Notes: a model not told the origin generated them from the letters alone. Positions 41,806-53,154 are shown, counted from the stretch's first letter. The stretch is 64,000 nucleotides of DNA from Macrostomum hystrix (GCA_950097015.1 CATNEN010000039.1:10758001-10822000); one strand, 5' to 3'. Numbers and translations are program-made.

Positions 41806-44085
41806 AGCTACGGCTCCTGCTGCGATTCTAGCTGCGGCTCCTGCTGCGATTCTAGCTGCGGCTCCTGCTGGATTCTAGCTACGGCTCCTGCTGCGATTCT
41901 GACTACGGCTCCTGCTGCGATTCTAGCTACGGCTCCTGCTGCGATTCTAGCTACGGCTCCTGCTGCGATTCTAGCTACGGCTCCTGCTGCGATTCTAGCT
42001 ACGGCTCCTGCTGCGATTCTAGCTGCGGCTCCTGCTGGATTCTTGCCACGGCTCCTGCTGCGATTCTGACTACGGCTCCTGCTGCGATTCTAGCTGCGGC
42101 TCCTGCTGGATTCTTGCTACGGCTCCTGCTGCGATTCTGACTACGGCTCCTGCTGCGATTCTTGCTACGGCTCCTGCTGGATTCTAGCTACGGCTCCTGC
42201 TGCGATTCTAGCTACGGCTCCTGCTGCGATTCTGACTACGGCTCCTGCTGCGATTCTGACTACGGCTCCTGCTGCGATTCTTGCTACGGCTCCTGCTGGA
42301 TTCTAGCTACGGCTCCTGCTGCGATTCTAGCTACGGCTCCTGCTGCGATTCTGACTACGGCTCCTGCTGGATTCTAGCTACGGCTCCTGCTGCGATTCTG
42401 ACTACGGCTCCTGCTGCGATTCTTGCTACGGCTCCTGCTGGATTCTAGCTACGGCTCCTGCTGCGATTCTAGCTACGGCTCCTGCTGCGATTCTGACTAC
42501 GGCTCCTGCTGCGATTCTGACTACGGCTCCTGCTGCGATTCTTGCTACGGCTCCTGCTGGATTCTAGCTACGGCTCCTGCTGCGATTCTGACTACGGCTC
42601 CTGCTGCGATTCTGACTACGGCTCCTGCTGCGATTCTTGCTACGGCTCCTGCTGGATTCTAGCTACGGCTCCTGCTGCGATTCTAGCTACGGCTCCTGCT
42701 GGATTCTAGCTACGGCTCCTGCTGCGATTCTGACTACGGCTCCTGCTGCGATTCTGACTACGGCTCCTGCTGCGATTCTGACTACGGCTCCTGCTGCGAT
42801 TCTGACTACGGCTCCTGCTGCGATTCTGACTACGGCTCCTGCTGCGATTCTAGCTACAGCTCCTGCTGCCATTCTTGCTACGGCTCCTGCTGGATTCTAG
42901 CTACGGCTCCTGCTGCGATTCTAGCTACGGCTCCTGCTGCGATTCTAGCTGCGGCTCCTGCTGCGATTCTAGCTACGGCTCCTGCTGCGATTCTGACTAC
43001 GGCTTCTGCTACGATTCTAGCTACGGCTCCTGTTACGATTCTAGCTGCGGCTCCTGCTGCAATTCTAGCTACGGCTCCTGCTGCGATTCCGACTACGGCT
43101 CCTGCTGCGATTCTGACTACGGCTCCTGCTGCGATTCTGACTACGGCTCCTGCTGCGATTCTAGCCACGGCTCCTGCTGCGATTCTGACTACGGCTCCTG
43201 CTGCGATTCTAGCTACAGCTCCTGCTGCCATTCTTGCTACGGCTCCTGCTGCGATTCTAGCTACGGCTCATGCTGCGATTCTGACTACGGCTCATGCTGC
43301 GATTCTGACTGCGGCTCCTGCTGCGATTCTTGCTACGGCTTCTGCTGCGATTCTAGCTACGGCTCCTGCTGCGATTCTAGCAACTGCTCCTGCTGCGATT
43401 CTAGCTACGGCTCCTGCTGCGATTCTAGCAACTGCTCCTGCTGCGATTCTAGCAACTGCTCCTGCTGCGATTCTAGCTACGGCTCCTGCTGCGATTCTAG
43501 CAACTGCTCCTGCTGCCATTCTTGCTACGGCTTCTGCTGCGATTCTAGCTACTGCTTGCTGCCATTCTTGCTACGGCTTCTGCTACGATTCTAGCTACGG
43601 CTCCTGCTACGATTCTAGCTACGGCTCCTGCTGCGATTCTAGCTACGGCTCCTGCTGCCATTCTAGCCACGGCTCCTGCTGGATTCTGACTACGGCTCCT
43701 GCTGCGATTCTGACTACGGCTCCTGCTGCCATTCTAGCTACGGCTCCTGCTGCCATTCTAGCTACGGCTCCTGCTGCGATTCTGACTACGGCTCCTGCTG
43801 CGATTCTGACTACGGCTACTGCTGCGATTCTAGCTACGGCTCCTGCTGCCATTCTAGCTACGGCTCCTGCTGCGATTCTGACTACGGCTCCTGCTACGAT
43901 TCTGACTACGGCTCCTGCTGCGATTCTGACTACGGCTACTGCTGCGATTCTGACTACGGCTCCTGCTGCGATTCTGACTACGGCTCCTGCTGCGATTCTA
44001 GCTACGGCTCCTGCTGCGATTCTGACTACGTCTCCTGCTGCGATTCTGACTACGGCTCGATCCTGCTGCGATTCTTGGTAGTTCA
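41806..44085. repeat. Large 23/24-bp minisatellite between PSAT1 and tetraspanin
   Basis: About 95 units, mostly 24 bp (GATTCTAGCTACGGCTCCTG plus CTGC), some 23 bp with GCTGGATTC instead of GCTGCGATTC. Variants alternate CTAGCTAC, CTGACTAC, CTTGCTAC and CTAGCAAC. It is open in many frames (Cys-Asp-Ser-Tyr-Gly-Ser-Cys on plus, Ala-Ala-Gly-Ala-Val on minus), but the 23-bp units shift the frame repeatedly, which argues against coding. Confidence 0.93.
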
Positions 44086-44504
44086 CATTGTGCGGCAGCT
44101 CGTAAAAAACTAAAGTTGCCAAAGTACTTACTCAGAGTAGCAAATCATGCGTTTAGCAGATCCGAATGCTGCTGTGGGCGGGACCGAACAGCCAGCCCTT
44201 AGTGCCAGCCGGTAATTTAATCCCCACAGCCAGCTGTTAACACGGCAGATCCCACACTGGGAAGAAGACTCAATGCCTGCCCTAAACAATGTTACTAAAA
44301 TCCCTTGCTTTCCCTCAGGTTAAGTCTTGGCTATAGAAAGGAAATCTTGTTCAGAGCCCCGTACTTCATTGCGAGCTTCGAGATAAAGAAAATATTCTAG
44401 GCTAAGGATTATCATGCCTTTGCTCAGGAAGTTATTCTGAATACATTGTTCACTTTCTTGACAATGCGAAACAAAAGAAAAAGAGACTGGTTCTACTATG
44501 AAAA

Positions 44505-44885
44505 TGAGCAGAATCGAAAAGAGGAGAATACTAGAATCGTAGCAGGAGCTAGCTGTAGCTAGAATCGAAAGAGGAGAATAAGCTAGAATCGTATCTAGAA
44601 TCGAAAGAGGAGCCGTTGCTGGAATCACATCAGGAGCAGAATCGAAGGAGGAGAATGAGCTAGAATCGTAGCAGGAGCTAGCTGTAGCTAGAATCGTAGC
44701 AGGAGCTGTAGCAAGAATCGAATGAGGAGCCGTTGCTAGAATCGCATCAGGAGCAGAATCAAAAGAGGATAATAAGCTAGAATCGCAGCAGGAGCTATAG
44801 TTAGAATCGCAGCAGGAGCCGTAGCAAGAATCGCAGCAGGGATCGAAGCAAGAATCGCAGCAGGAGCCGTGCCTATAATCGGACG
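44505..44885. repeat. Inverted, diverged segment of the same repeat
   Basis: AGAATCGTAGCAGGAGCTAG and AGAATCGCAGCAGGAGCCGT are the reverse complement of the unit in 41806-44085. Interspersed AATCGAAAGAGGAGAATA units are a local derivative. Together with the main array it forms a long imperfect inverted repeat. Confidence 0.85.
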
Positions 44886-44929
44886 TGACACTTAATTCCT
44901 CACTGCTTTTATATGCCAAGCCGTAAAAT

Positions 44930-44995
44930 GAGTTGGGTGTGGCCCACTGCCCCTTGTCCGTGGACTGAACCGCTGTACACGCAGCCATTTTATAC
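44930..44995 (-). mobile_element. SINE family-1 fragment
   Basis: GTCCGTGGACTGAACCGCTG followed by TACACGCAGCC resembles the GTCCATGGACTGAACAGCTG region of the family-1 SINEs. Only this part is recognisable, and its strand is inferred from context. Confidence 0.35.
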
Positions 44996-45576
44996 GTGTT
45001 CTTCCACTGCACAATTAAGCTGGCAGTTAGCAGCCATTGTTGAATTCTAATGCGAAGGTACTTTTTTAGAAAGTTATTTTGACATCTCGCCATGCCCCTC
45101 AAAAAAGTTCCCAAAATTTTCGCCCTAGTCTTCAAAATTCTTCTTTCGCCATTTTTTTACCTTCTTCCATTGGAAATTAAATCCTGCCATTGCTTTACAA
45201 ATTCTTTTGAGCATGGGCTGGGTCTATTCTCAGCTTTCAGGACCGCCTGCCTCAGTCGGCTAACATATGGCGAGCGATCTTGAGCTGAGGAGAGACGGAG
45301 AGAGTCGAGAGTGGAGATAGCGAGAGCGTCTTTCCCTTTTCCTGTCGCTTGAGATTTATAATAATCACTTCCGCTGCGGCCACGCGCGGCGTGGACAGAA
45401 GCAAACGCGAGACGGGGAGACAAAAAAAGAACTAAGAAAAGGCACAACTAGAGCTAGCTGTTCCTTTCCTTTCAAATATAAATTATTTTACACCTCCGGA
45501 GTCGAGTGTTATGGTTGCAAGCCAAGCGGACGAGTAAGACACGCAGCGCAATCCCCTGCCGAAACCACAGTTGAAG
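44996..45576. promoter_or_regulatory. Tetraspanin 5' flank with a short uORF
   Basis: A purine-rich stretch (GAGAGACGGAGAGAGTCGAG) is followed by the putative leader. ATG at 45511 opens an eight-codon frame ending TAA at 45537, upstream of the tetraspanin ATG at 45577. No TATA box is seen. Confidence 0.4.
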
Positions 45577-46419
45577 ATGTACCTGGCAATTTACAACGCC
45601 GTCTCCTTCTTCTTGGGCCTTGTGCTGGTTAGCGCAGGGTTTTTCCTGGCCGGCCAGAAGACCCAGGTGTACGATCTGTACGGACTAACATTTCCGATGG
45701 CCCTGCTGATTGTTATTTCAATCGGCATCACCGTGGCGGCTCTGGTGTCGGACACCTCCTTCTACAAAAACCGCTCGTCAGTTGGCAGCTGTCAGGTAAA
45801 AATTCAGCTAGAAATGATTCGATTGTGCGAGTATAAAATACAAGCGCCACTCTTTTTGAAAAACCTAACCTCACAGATCCTCATATTCCTGATGCTAATT
45901 GTGCTCATACTAAGCCTGGAATTGTCAGCAGCTGTAGCAGGCCTAGCCATGCCTGCCTACGTGCAAACTCGAGCTAACAACATCATCCAACGCCAGATGG
46001 CGAAATACGCGGCGGCTAACTCCAGCGCGTCACCTGTCGACGGTCGCGAGCCGTGGATCGATGTGGTTCAGCGCACATTTCACTGCTGCGGCTTGAACGG
46101 CTCCGCAGACTGGCTGCGCTATCAGCCGCGACAGCCGGTCAGCTGTTGCGCAACACTTCAAGCATCGGCATCGACGCCAAAGCTATCCAGAAGCTGTAAC
46201 TCTAGCAGTCTTCATCCCGCCGGCTGTGGCGGCGTCATCCGCTCCTGGCTTCAGGGCGAAGTGCGCATCTTTGCATCGCTGGCCGTGGGTGTCTGCCTGC
46301 TTCAGCTGGCAGGCCTGGGCGCGACTCTCTACCGGAAGTGCACCAAGTGGCGACCCAGGCTGCCGCCACAGAACGAGGAGCTCATTGACTGCGCCGGTTC
46401 AAGTGGTGAAAAACGCTGA
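45577..46419 (+). CDS. Tetraspanin
   Basis: Four-pass membrane scaffold of tetraspanin-enriched microdomains. Two exons, 45577-45795 and 45877-46419, give 253 residues. Helix 1 AVSFFLGLVLVSAGFFLAG; helix 2 FPMALLIVISIGITVAALV; helix 3 ILIFLMLIVLILSLELSAAVAG; large extracellular loop with FHCCGLNGSADW, PVSCC and two later Cys (SCNSS, AGCGG), six Cys in total as in the family; helix 4 IFASLAVGVCLLQLAGLGATL. The 81-bp intron 45796-45876 (GTAAAA to CACAG) is a multiple of three and has no stop, so unspliced translation stays open. Removing its 27 residues gives the normal short cytosolic connection SCQ-ILIF. Subfamily not assigned. Confidence 0.92.
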   Translation: MYLAIYNAVSFFLGLVLVSAGFFLAGQKTQVYDLYGLTFPMALLIVISIGITVAALVSDTSFYKNRSSVGSCQVKIQLEMIRLCEYKIQAPLFLKNLTSQILIFLMLIVLILSLELSAAVAGLAMPAYVQTRANNIIQRQMAKYAAANSSASPVDGREPWIDVVQRTFHCCGLNGSADWLRYQPRQPVSCCATLQASASTPKLSRSCNSSSLHPAGCGGVIRSWLQGEVRIFASLAVGVCLLQLAGLGATLYRKCTKWRPRLPPQNEELIDCAGSSGEKR

Positions 46420-47149
46420 TGCCAATACGCAGGAAATCGAGGGGGTTGTTTGTGCTAGTCCACTATACTAACTCTGTCTTTATTGTTGCAGTAGGGCACC
46501 ATGTTGGGTTTTGATTCTCGTTTTTCTAGTTTATAGCGCTGTTTTCGGCTTTTTAATTTCTTGGGGTTCCGTTTCATACCTCACGGAATAGGCATTTCAA
46601 ATCATTTTGGTGGTTGTATTCTAAGGCTATTAATATCTATCGAAAACAGGGTCAATCTGTGTACTCGAACCAATGTTGGTAATGTTGGGTTGGCAACCTT
46701 ACGGGCCAAAGAGGAAGTCCAAATAACACGAAAGCGGGGCCTGCTTGTAAAAATGAGACGTGGTCTTGACTGTGAGCATGCCGCATCTGGCCCGGGGACG
46801 GGAGGTTTCCGGCCCATGGCTGCGACGATTCTTGCTGAAAAATCAGTAGAAACCATTTTTTGCCTTTTCCCAGTCTTTCAATTTCCGAAAATTGGCTAAG
46901 TAGAGTAGTCAGATGCAGGCGAGATTCCATAAGCCAAAAAATCTCGAGGTTTTCGGTAGATTAGCTGGTTGATGGTCGAATCGTGTTTTCAGAATTATAT
47001 ATCATTTATTTGCTTTTTAATCCTTGAAAATCCGTGTTGAGTAAAGTCATTTCTTAGAATTAGATAATGGTGTCAGGCCATCTGTTAGCTAGTCAGCTTT
47101 GAAACCATGACTTTATCCTTTTTTCTGTGTTTAAATTTTTTTATATTTT
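46420..47149. other. Tetraspanin 3' flank, no gene seen
   Basis: Non-repetitive. Open frames on both strands near 46561-46930 overlap each other and match no family I know. Confidence 0.5.
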
Positions 47150-47285
47150 TGCGACTCAGTTTGTTAGAGTTGCGGAATTCTCACGGAGGTCATGAGTTCG
47201 ATTCTCAGTCCAATTGGAAAATTGTCTCCTTAAGCAAGACCCTCGATTCCCTAGTGAGCCGGATATAATCTATTTTTCTCTTTCT
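47150..47285 (+). mobile_element. tRNA-like SINE head, separate subfamily
   Basis: GACTCAGTTTGTTAGAGTTG resembles a tRNA D arm and A box. CATGAGTTCGATTCTCAGTC resembles a T arm and B box about 35 bp later. It is followed by GTCTCCTTAAGCAAGACC, close to the family-1 body (GTGTCCTTTAGCAAGACAC). Confidence 0.55.
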
Positions 47286-47495
47286 ATTTTTAGCGTCATT
47301 TTCAATCTACTTGCTTCTTTTTTTCCACTGGAAAACTGTCGTGCTTCTCACAAAAGCTACTGTTAGTAGACAAAAGTTATAATTCGTAAAAAACGAGGAT
47401 AAAATATGAGAAAATCGATAGTCGTTAGTTTTTAATCAAAAGTCCCGTCAGAAAATATATACCGTTTTTCCGATCAGGAAAACTAAAAAATATGT

Positions 47496-47501
47496 TTTAT
47501 T
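47496..47501 (-). promoter_or_regulatory. Candidate polyadenylation signal of the TAL gene
   Basis: AATAAA on the minus strand, about 167 bp downstream of the TAL stop codon. Confidence 0.4.
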
Positions 47502-47667
47502 GTAGCAGAGGGTTACATTTCTTGTTTAAATAAATAATGAATGGTTTCGTTAAGGCCTATTTGGTGGCATAAAAACTTTTTCTATAATAGTGCTGTGTTG
47601 ACTGTCTTTAAAATCGCAAAGTTGCGGTTAAATAAATAATACGAGCGTTGTTTGGCATTGACAGAAT

Positions 47668-50201
47668 TCACGGCGATGGCGTCTTGTAGACAATGAAGAT
47701 GTACTTTCCATGCCGGAATACGAATGAGAAGGCCGGCTCGTGTCCGTAGTAGCACCAGAACTCGCCGTTCACCGCGATCACGTGCCACAGGAAGCCGAGC
47801 TTCGAGTCCAGCTGGCTCTTGATCCACTTTGGCGCGTCCTGAGATTCAGAAAATATTCGGAACTATAAGTAATCGGAATAGAATTGATTGATTAGAAACT
47901 TTTACAATCCGAAACTTTAGAAATCCAAAAATTATAGAAATCGGAAAATTCTGATATTCAAAACGTCAGAAAGCCAACACTTTTCAAAATCCGGAAATTC
48001 TAGATTCCGAAACTTCATAAAGACGAACTTTTAGATAGGAGAAACTTGAAGATACTCGAAATTTAATCAGCACATTTCAAACCTTCATGTGCTGGTTGAG
48101 GCGCACGCCGTCCAGACAAATTTCTGCAACCGTCGCCTGCATCTCTGGCGACATGTCACCAGAGATGTACTGGACTGCGGGCGCTGAAGACTCGCCCGAG
48201 GCGACCGATGCTCGGCTGTGCAGCTCCTGGCGCCTGAGAATTATATGATGTATGAGAAACATGAGAATCTGGGGCATGAGAATCTGGGACATGAGAGTCT
48301 GGGGCATGAGAATCTGGGGCATGAGAATCTGGGGCATGAGAATCTGGGACATGAGAATCTGGGACATGAGAATCTGGGACATGAGAATCTGGGACATGAG
48401 AGTCTGGGGCATGAGAATCTGGGACATGAGAATCTGGGACATGAGAATCTGGGACATGAGAATCTGGGACATGAGAATCTGGGGCATGAGAATCTGGGAC
48501 ATGAGAATCTGGGACATGAGAATCTGGGACATGAGAATCTGGGACATGAGAATCTGGGGCATGAGAGTCTGGGGCATGAGAATCTGAGACATGAGAATCT
48601 GGGACATGAGAATCTGGGACATGAGAATCTGGGACATGAGAATCTGGGACATGAGAATCTGGGACATGAGAATCTGGGACATGAGAATCTGAGACATGAT
48701 AGATTGAGACATGAGAATCTGGGACATGAGAATCTAGTACATGAGAGTCTGGGGCATGAGAATCTGGGACATGAGAATCTGGGACATGAGAATCTGGGAC
48801 ATGAGAATCTGGGACATGAGAATCTGGGGCATGAGAATCTGGGACATGAGAATCTGGGACATGAGAATCTGGGACATGAGAATCTGGGACATGAGAATCT
48901 GGGGCATGAGAGTCTGGGGCATGAGAATCTGAGACATGAGAATCTGGGACATGAGAATCTGGGACATGAGAATCTGGGACATGAGAATCTGGGACATGAG
49001 AATCTGGGACATGAGAATCTGGGACATGAGAATCTGAGACATGATAGATTGAGACATGAGAATCTGGGACATGAGAATCTAGTACATGAGAATCTGGGAC
49101 ATGAGAGTCTGAGGCATGAGAGTCTGGGGCATGAGAATCTGGGACATGAGAATCTGGGACATGAGAATCTGGGACATGAGAATCTGGGACATGAGAATCT
49201 GGGACATGAGAATCTGGGACATGAGAATCTGAGACATGAGAATCTAGGACATGAGAATCTGGGACATGAGAATCTGGGACATGAGAATCTGGGACATGAG
49301 AATCTGGGACATGAGAATCTGGGACATGAGAATCTGGGACATGAGAATCTGGGACATGAGAATCTGAGACATGATAGATTGAGACATGAGAATCTGGGAC
49401 ATGAGAATCTAGTACATGAGAATCTGGGACATGAGAGTCTGAGGCATGAGAGTCTGGGGCATGAGAATCTGGGACATGAGAATCTGAGACATGAGAATCT
49501 GGGACATGAGAATCTGGGACATGAGAATCTGGGACATGAGAATCTGGGACATGAGAATCTGGGACATGAGAATCTGGGACATGAGAATCTGGGACATGAG
49601 AATCTGGGACATGATAGATTAAGACATGAGAATCTGGGACATAGATTGAGACATGAGAATCTGGGACATGAGAATCTGGGACATGAGAATCTGGGACATG
49701 ATAGATTAAGACATGAGAATCTGGGACATAGATTGAGACATGAGAATCTGGGACATGAGAATCTGGGACATGAGAATCTGGGGCATGAGAGTCTGGGACA
49801 TGAGAGTCTGAGGCATGAGAGTCTGGGGCATGAGAAGTCCATCAGAAGCTTCACTTCACTCACATGCTGTCAGCGCTGATGCCGAGAGTGTCACAGAAAG
49901 ACTGCAAGTCGATCTTGCCGCTATTGTCCGTGTCAAGAACCCGCATCCATTTCTGTAGGAGAAAAAACAAAATATTTTAGGTGAGATACAGATAAAACTG
50001 TAGAGATTCAGGTTGAGATCCAGATCTAGGAAACCAGGAAACCAGAGAGATTCAGGCATAGAGTCAGGACTCAGGGAGTCTCACCCTGATGAAGCTGTCA
50101 TCGCTGCCCTGCTGTTTCATATGAGCTGCCAGGTCGGCCGTGTTGATAATTCCTCTGCCGTTTCGATCAACAGTCAGCCAGGCCTCCTTGAAGCTTTCCA
50201 T
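47668..50201 (-). CDS. Tegument-allergen-like protein: EF-hands plus dynein-light-chain domain
   Basis: Minus-strand exons 50201-50085, 49952-49864, 48233-48083, 47838-47668 (stop TGA); phases agree; 175 residues. EF-hand loop 1 is DRNGRGIINTAD (about 12-23, degenerate: Arg at position 5 and Asp at 12). Loop 2 is DTDNSGKIDLQS (good ligands at 1, 3, 5, 9, but Ser at 12), so calcium binding may be weak. A linker with Ser/Ala-rich SVASGESSAPA leads to the C-terminal domain WIKSQLDSKLGFLWHVIAVN..., ending GKYIFIVYKTPSP, the dynein light chain (PF01221) fold. This combination is the TAL family best known from schistosomes (for example Sm22.6), membrane-associated calcium-related proteins of the flatworm body wall. 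Intron 2 is a 1.6-kb minisatellite. The predicted start Met leaves a short helix before loop 1. Confidence 0.88.
48245..49845. repeat. 15-bp minisatellite filling TAL intron 2
   Basis: About 106 units of 15 bp (CATGAGAATCTGGGA; variants GGGGC, GAGTCT, GAGACATGATAGATT). It shows a higher-order pattern: blocks separated by CATGATAGATTGAGA and ATCTAGTACATGAGA. Open in both strands for over 500 codons, but it lies wholly between two splice sites of the TAL gene. Confidence 0.95.
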
Positions 50202-50539
50202 GGCAACCTGTTTGGTATCTATTTTTTTAGTTTAAGAAAATTCTTACTCAGATAACTGTTGGGGTTTTGGTTGAGCGCGGCTATTTCAAACAAATTCTGT
50301 GTTTTGTTGATCTTCACAATGCTGCAGCACCCTCATTGGTTGACTGTTTTTAAGCCGCATGGCAACATAAACTGGGCCATTGTGCCGCAGCTGTCTGCTC
50401 AGGAGAATACTGAACTCAATTTGAGTCAACGCGATGAGCATAGAAACCCGACGCACCAAATTAGGCTTGATATTCTTGTTCCGGAGTGGCAAATCAACAG
50501 ACATTAGGATTAACAAGATTTTTCTTCCCACGTTGCCTC
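50202..50539. other. TAL 5' flank, no other gene seen
   Basis: Upstream of the minus-strand TAL start. Overlapping short open frames on both strands have no recognisable domain. Confidence 0.4.
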
Positions 50540-51045
50540 TTCTTTACTGTCTCCTCCTTTTCCTTCTCTTCCTTTTCTTCTCTCCCTCTCCTTCTCTCCC
50601 TCTTCTTCTCTCCCTCTCCCTCTCCCTCTCATTCTCTCCCTCTCCTTCTCTCCCTCTTCTTCTCTCCCTCTTCTTCTCTCCCTCTTCTTCTCTCCCTCTC
50701 CCTCTCCCTCTCCTTCTCTCCCTCTCCTTCTCTCCTTTTCCTTCTCTTTCTCTTCTTCTCTCCCTCTTCTTCTCTCCCTCTTCTTCTCTCCCTCTCCCTC
50801 TCCCTCTCCTTCTCTCCCTCTCCTTCTCTCCTTTTCCTTCTCTTTCTCTTCTTCTCTCCCTCTCCCTCTCCCTCTCATTCTCTCCCTCTCCTTCTCTCCC
50901 TCTTCTTCTCTCCCTCTTCTTCTCTCCCTCTCCCTCTCCCTCTCCTTCTCTCCCTCTCCTTCTCTCCTTTTCCTTCTCTTTCTCTTCTTCTCTCCCTCTC
51001 CCTGTCCCTCTCCTTCTCTCCTCTCCGTCTCTCCCTCTCCTTATT
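50540..51045. repeat. Polypyrimidine repeat (CT-rich, 6/12-bp units)
   Basis: Plus strand is nearly pure C/T: TCTCCCTCTCCTTCTCTCCC and TCCCTCTCCCTCTCC units with larger blocks repeated about every 120 bp. No coding value. Confidence 0.92.
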
Positions 51046-51689
51046 TTTCTTTCACTATCTTCTCAGTAAACATTGTCAATCCGTTAAGTTGACTATTTTC
51101 GGTGATGGCGTTATAGCGTTCCCATAGGAAAGAATTAAATAAAGTTTCAAAACAATTTTCCTGCACATACCAGAACTCAGTTGGATGCAAGTTAGACAGA
51201 AAATATGCAACTCTAATTCAAAGTTAGTTTTCTATGTTATCCTTCAAAACGACTGTGTGTGGTCCAGAACGACAATGTCAACAAGAGTGCTTAGCCAGCT
51301 ATAGATGTCCCATACTTCGGGCTTAGGTTGATAGAGAGAAGATTTGTGAGGCCACTTTTTATACAGCTCAAGTCTAGTTTCTGTTTGTCTTTCATCCAAG
51401 TATATTATTATCTAAAACGAAGCGTGTTCAACTAAATTCCTGAATAATCTGCTATGCGAACCAGATGATGCAAACGGTTACTCTTCACGCACAGAGCGAG
51501 TGAGAGCTCGATTCTTGCGAAAGTAAACTCGGCGAGTTCTTGGAATTTTCTAAGAAACGCGTCATTTTTTGTTAGGTGGGCAAACAGGGTTCTCAAGAAA
51601 CTGACTCTGGGTCGCGGTGAGGCTTGTTAACTATTGTGGGATGAAAATGCATACATACTAATGAGAAAGTGAGATTGGTGGGCTAGAGA
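51046..51689. other. Intergenic, one possible tRNA-like remnant
   Basis: Mostly non-repetitive. GAGAGCTCGATTCTTGCG near 51508 faintly resembles a B box preceded by an A-box-like stretch, but I would not call an element. Confidence 0.4.
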
Positions 51690-52640
51690 ATGAGTTGATA
51701 TTGTTAGAGAAAGTGAGATTGATAATGCTCAAGAAGGTGAGATTGATAGGGCGAGAAAAAGTGTGATTGATAAGGCTAGAGAAAGTAAGATTGATGGAAC
51801 TAGAGAAAGTGAGATTGATAAGGCTAGAGAAAGTGAGATTGATGGGGTTAGAGAAAGTGAGATTGATAAAAATAGAGAAAGTGAGATTGATAAAGCTAGA
51901 GAAAGTGAAATTGATAAGGCTGGAGAAAGTGAGATTGATGGGGTTAGAGAAAGTGAGATTGATAAAGCTAGAGAAATTGAGATTGATAAAGCTAGAGAAA
52001 TTGAGATTGATAAAGCTAGAGAAATTGAGATTGATAAAAATAGAGAAAGTGAGATTAATAAAGCTAGAGAAAGTGAGATTGATAAGGCTGGAGAAAGTGA
52101 GATTGATGGGGTTAGAGAAAGTGAGATTGATAAGGCTAGAGAAAGTGAGATTGATAAGGCTGGAGAAAGTGAGATTGATGGGGTTAGAGAAAGTGAGATT
52201 GATAAGGCTAGAGAAAGTGAGATTGATAAGGCTGGAGAAAGTGAGATTGATGGGGTTAGAGAAAGTGAGATTGATAAGGCTAGAGAAAGTGAGATTGATG
52301 GGGTTAGAGAAAGTGAGATTGATAAAAGTAGAGAAAGTGAGATTGATAAAGCTAAAGAAAGTGAGATTGGTGGAACTAGAGAAAGTGAGATCGATAAGGC
52401 TAGAGAAAGTGAGACTGATAAAAATAGGGAAATTGAGATTGATAATGCTAGAGAAAGTGAGATAGATAAAGCTAGAGAAAGTGAGATTAATGGGGTTTGA
52501 GAAAGTGAGATAGATGGGCTAGAGAATATGAGAGTGATAGTTTTAGAGGAAGTGAGATTGACAAGACTAAACAAGGTGAGATTGATAAGTTTAGAGACAG
52601 TGAGATCGATGGGTCATGGAAAGTAAGATAGGGTCAGAGA
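51690..52640. repeat. 24-bp minisatellite
   Basis: About 39 units of 24 bp (GAGAAAGTGAGATTGATAAG plus GCTA). Variants AAAATA, GGGGTTA and GGAACTA replace the last bases. Purine-rich on plus. Open frames (Glu-Ser-Glu-Ile-Asp-Lys-Ala-Arg on plus, Leu-Ser-Ile-Ser on minus) follow from the 24-bp period. Confidence 0.93.
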
Positions 52641-53154
52641 TTGAGACTATCGGGGTGACGGTTTGTGAATTTTCTTTACAAACTGAAAATATAGATGTTC
52701 GCTTCACCTCCTACTTATGCAAGATTGAGCAGTAGTCTAAAGCGCACATGCAAGGCGATGAGTTTGATTGCTATGATTAGGCAAGTCCGGGTCGGAGCCT
52801 CAGTGACTAGAGGCCATCAGATTTAATTGGCGAATTCTGCAGTTTGAGCAAATGCGAGCAGCTATCGCAGGTGCACGCACAGCTGCAGGACGGCATTGTG
52901 GTCCAGTTTGATCCAGTTTCTTATCTCGGCACGGCAACAAAAATTCGGCTGAACGTCGAAGCGCTGCCCAACGGGAGACGAAAAAAACTAGAAAACAAAA
53001 AAATATTAGACACTATAGCGTTGCCATGACACAATGAACGACTCTAACCTTAACAGAAGATTAATATACCTACTTCAGATTGCCTATCAGATGGCCTATC
53101 GTTTCATATCGTTATAATTTTTTTTTTAATTCAAAACGCTGTGAAACTTCACAG
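52641..53154. other. Intergenic; weak exon-like open frame
   Basis: 52844-53029 encodes a 61-residue open frame (KCEQLSQVHAQLQDGIVVQF) after a CTGCAG. I cannot connect it to any neighbour or family. Confidence 0.3.

Noticed and set aside
41806-43594. Cys-Asp-Ser-Tyr-Gly-rich open frames that look like a keratin-associated or glue protein
   Set aside because: Mixed 23- and 24-bp units shift the frame, both strands are equally open, and there is no start, signal peptide or splice context.
44320-45135. 271-codon minus-strand open frame
   Set aside because: It runs through the inverted repeat segment and flanking non-coding DNA, with no domain, and overlaps the tetraspanin 5' flank.
46561-46930. 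Overlapping open frames on both strands after tetraspanin
   Set aside because: They overlap each other, lack domains and lie in probable 3' flank.
51460-51560. Further tRNA-like SINE copy
   Set aside because: Only a weak B-box resemblance; no family body follows.
52844-53029. 61-codon plus-strand frame possibly an orphan exon
   Set aside because: No family recognised and no partner exon with matching phase; kept only as a weak note.
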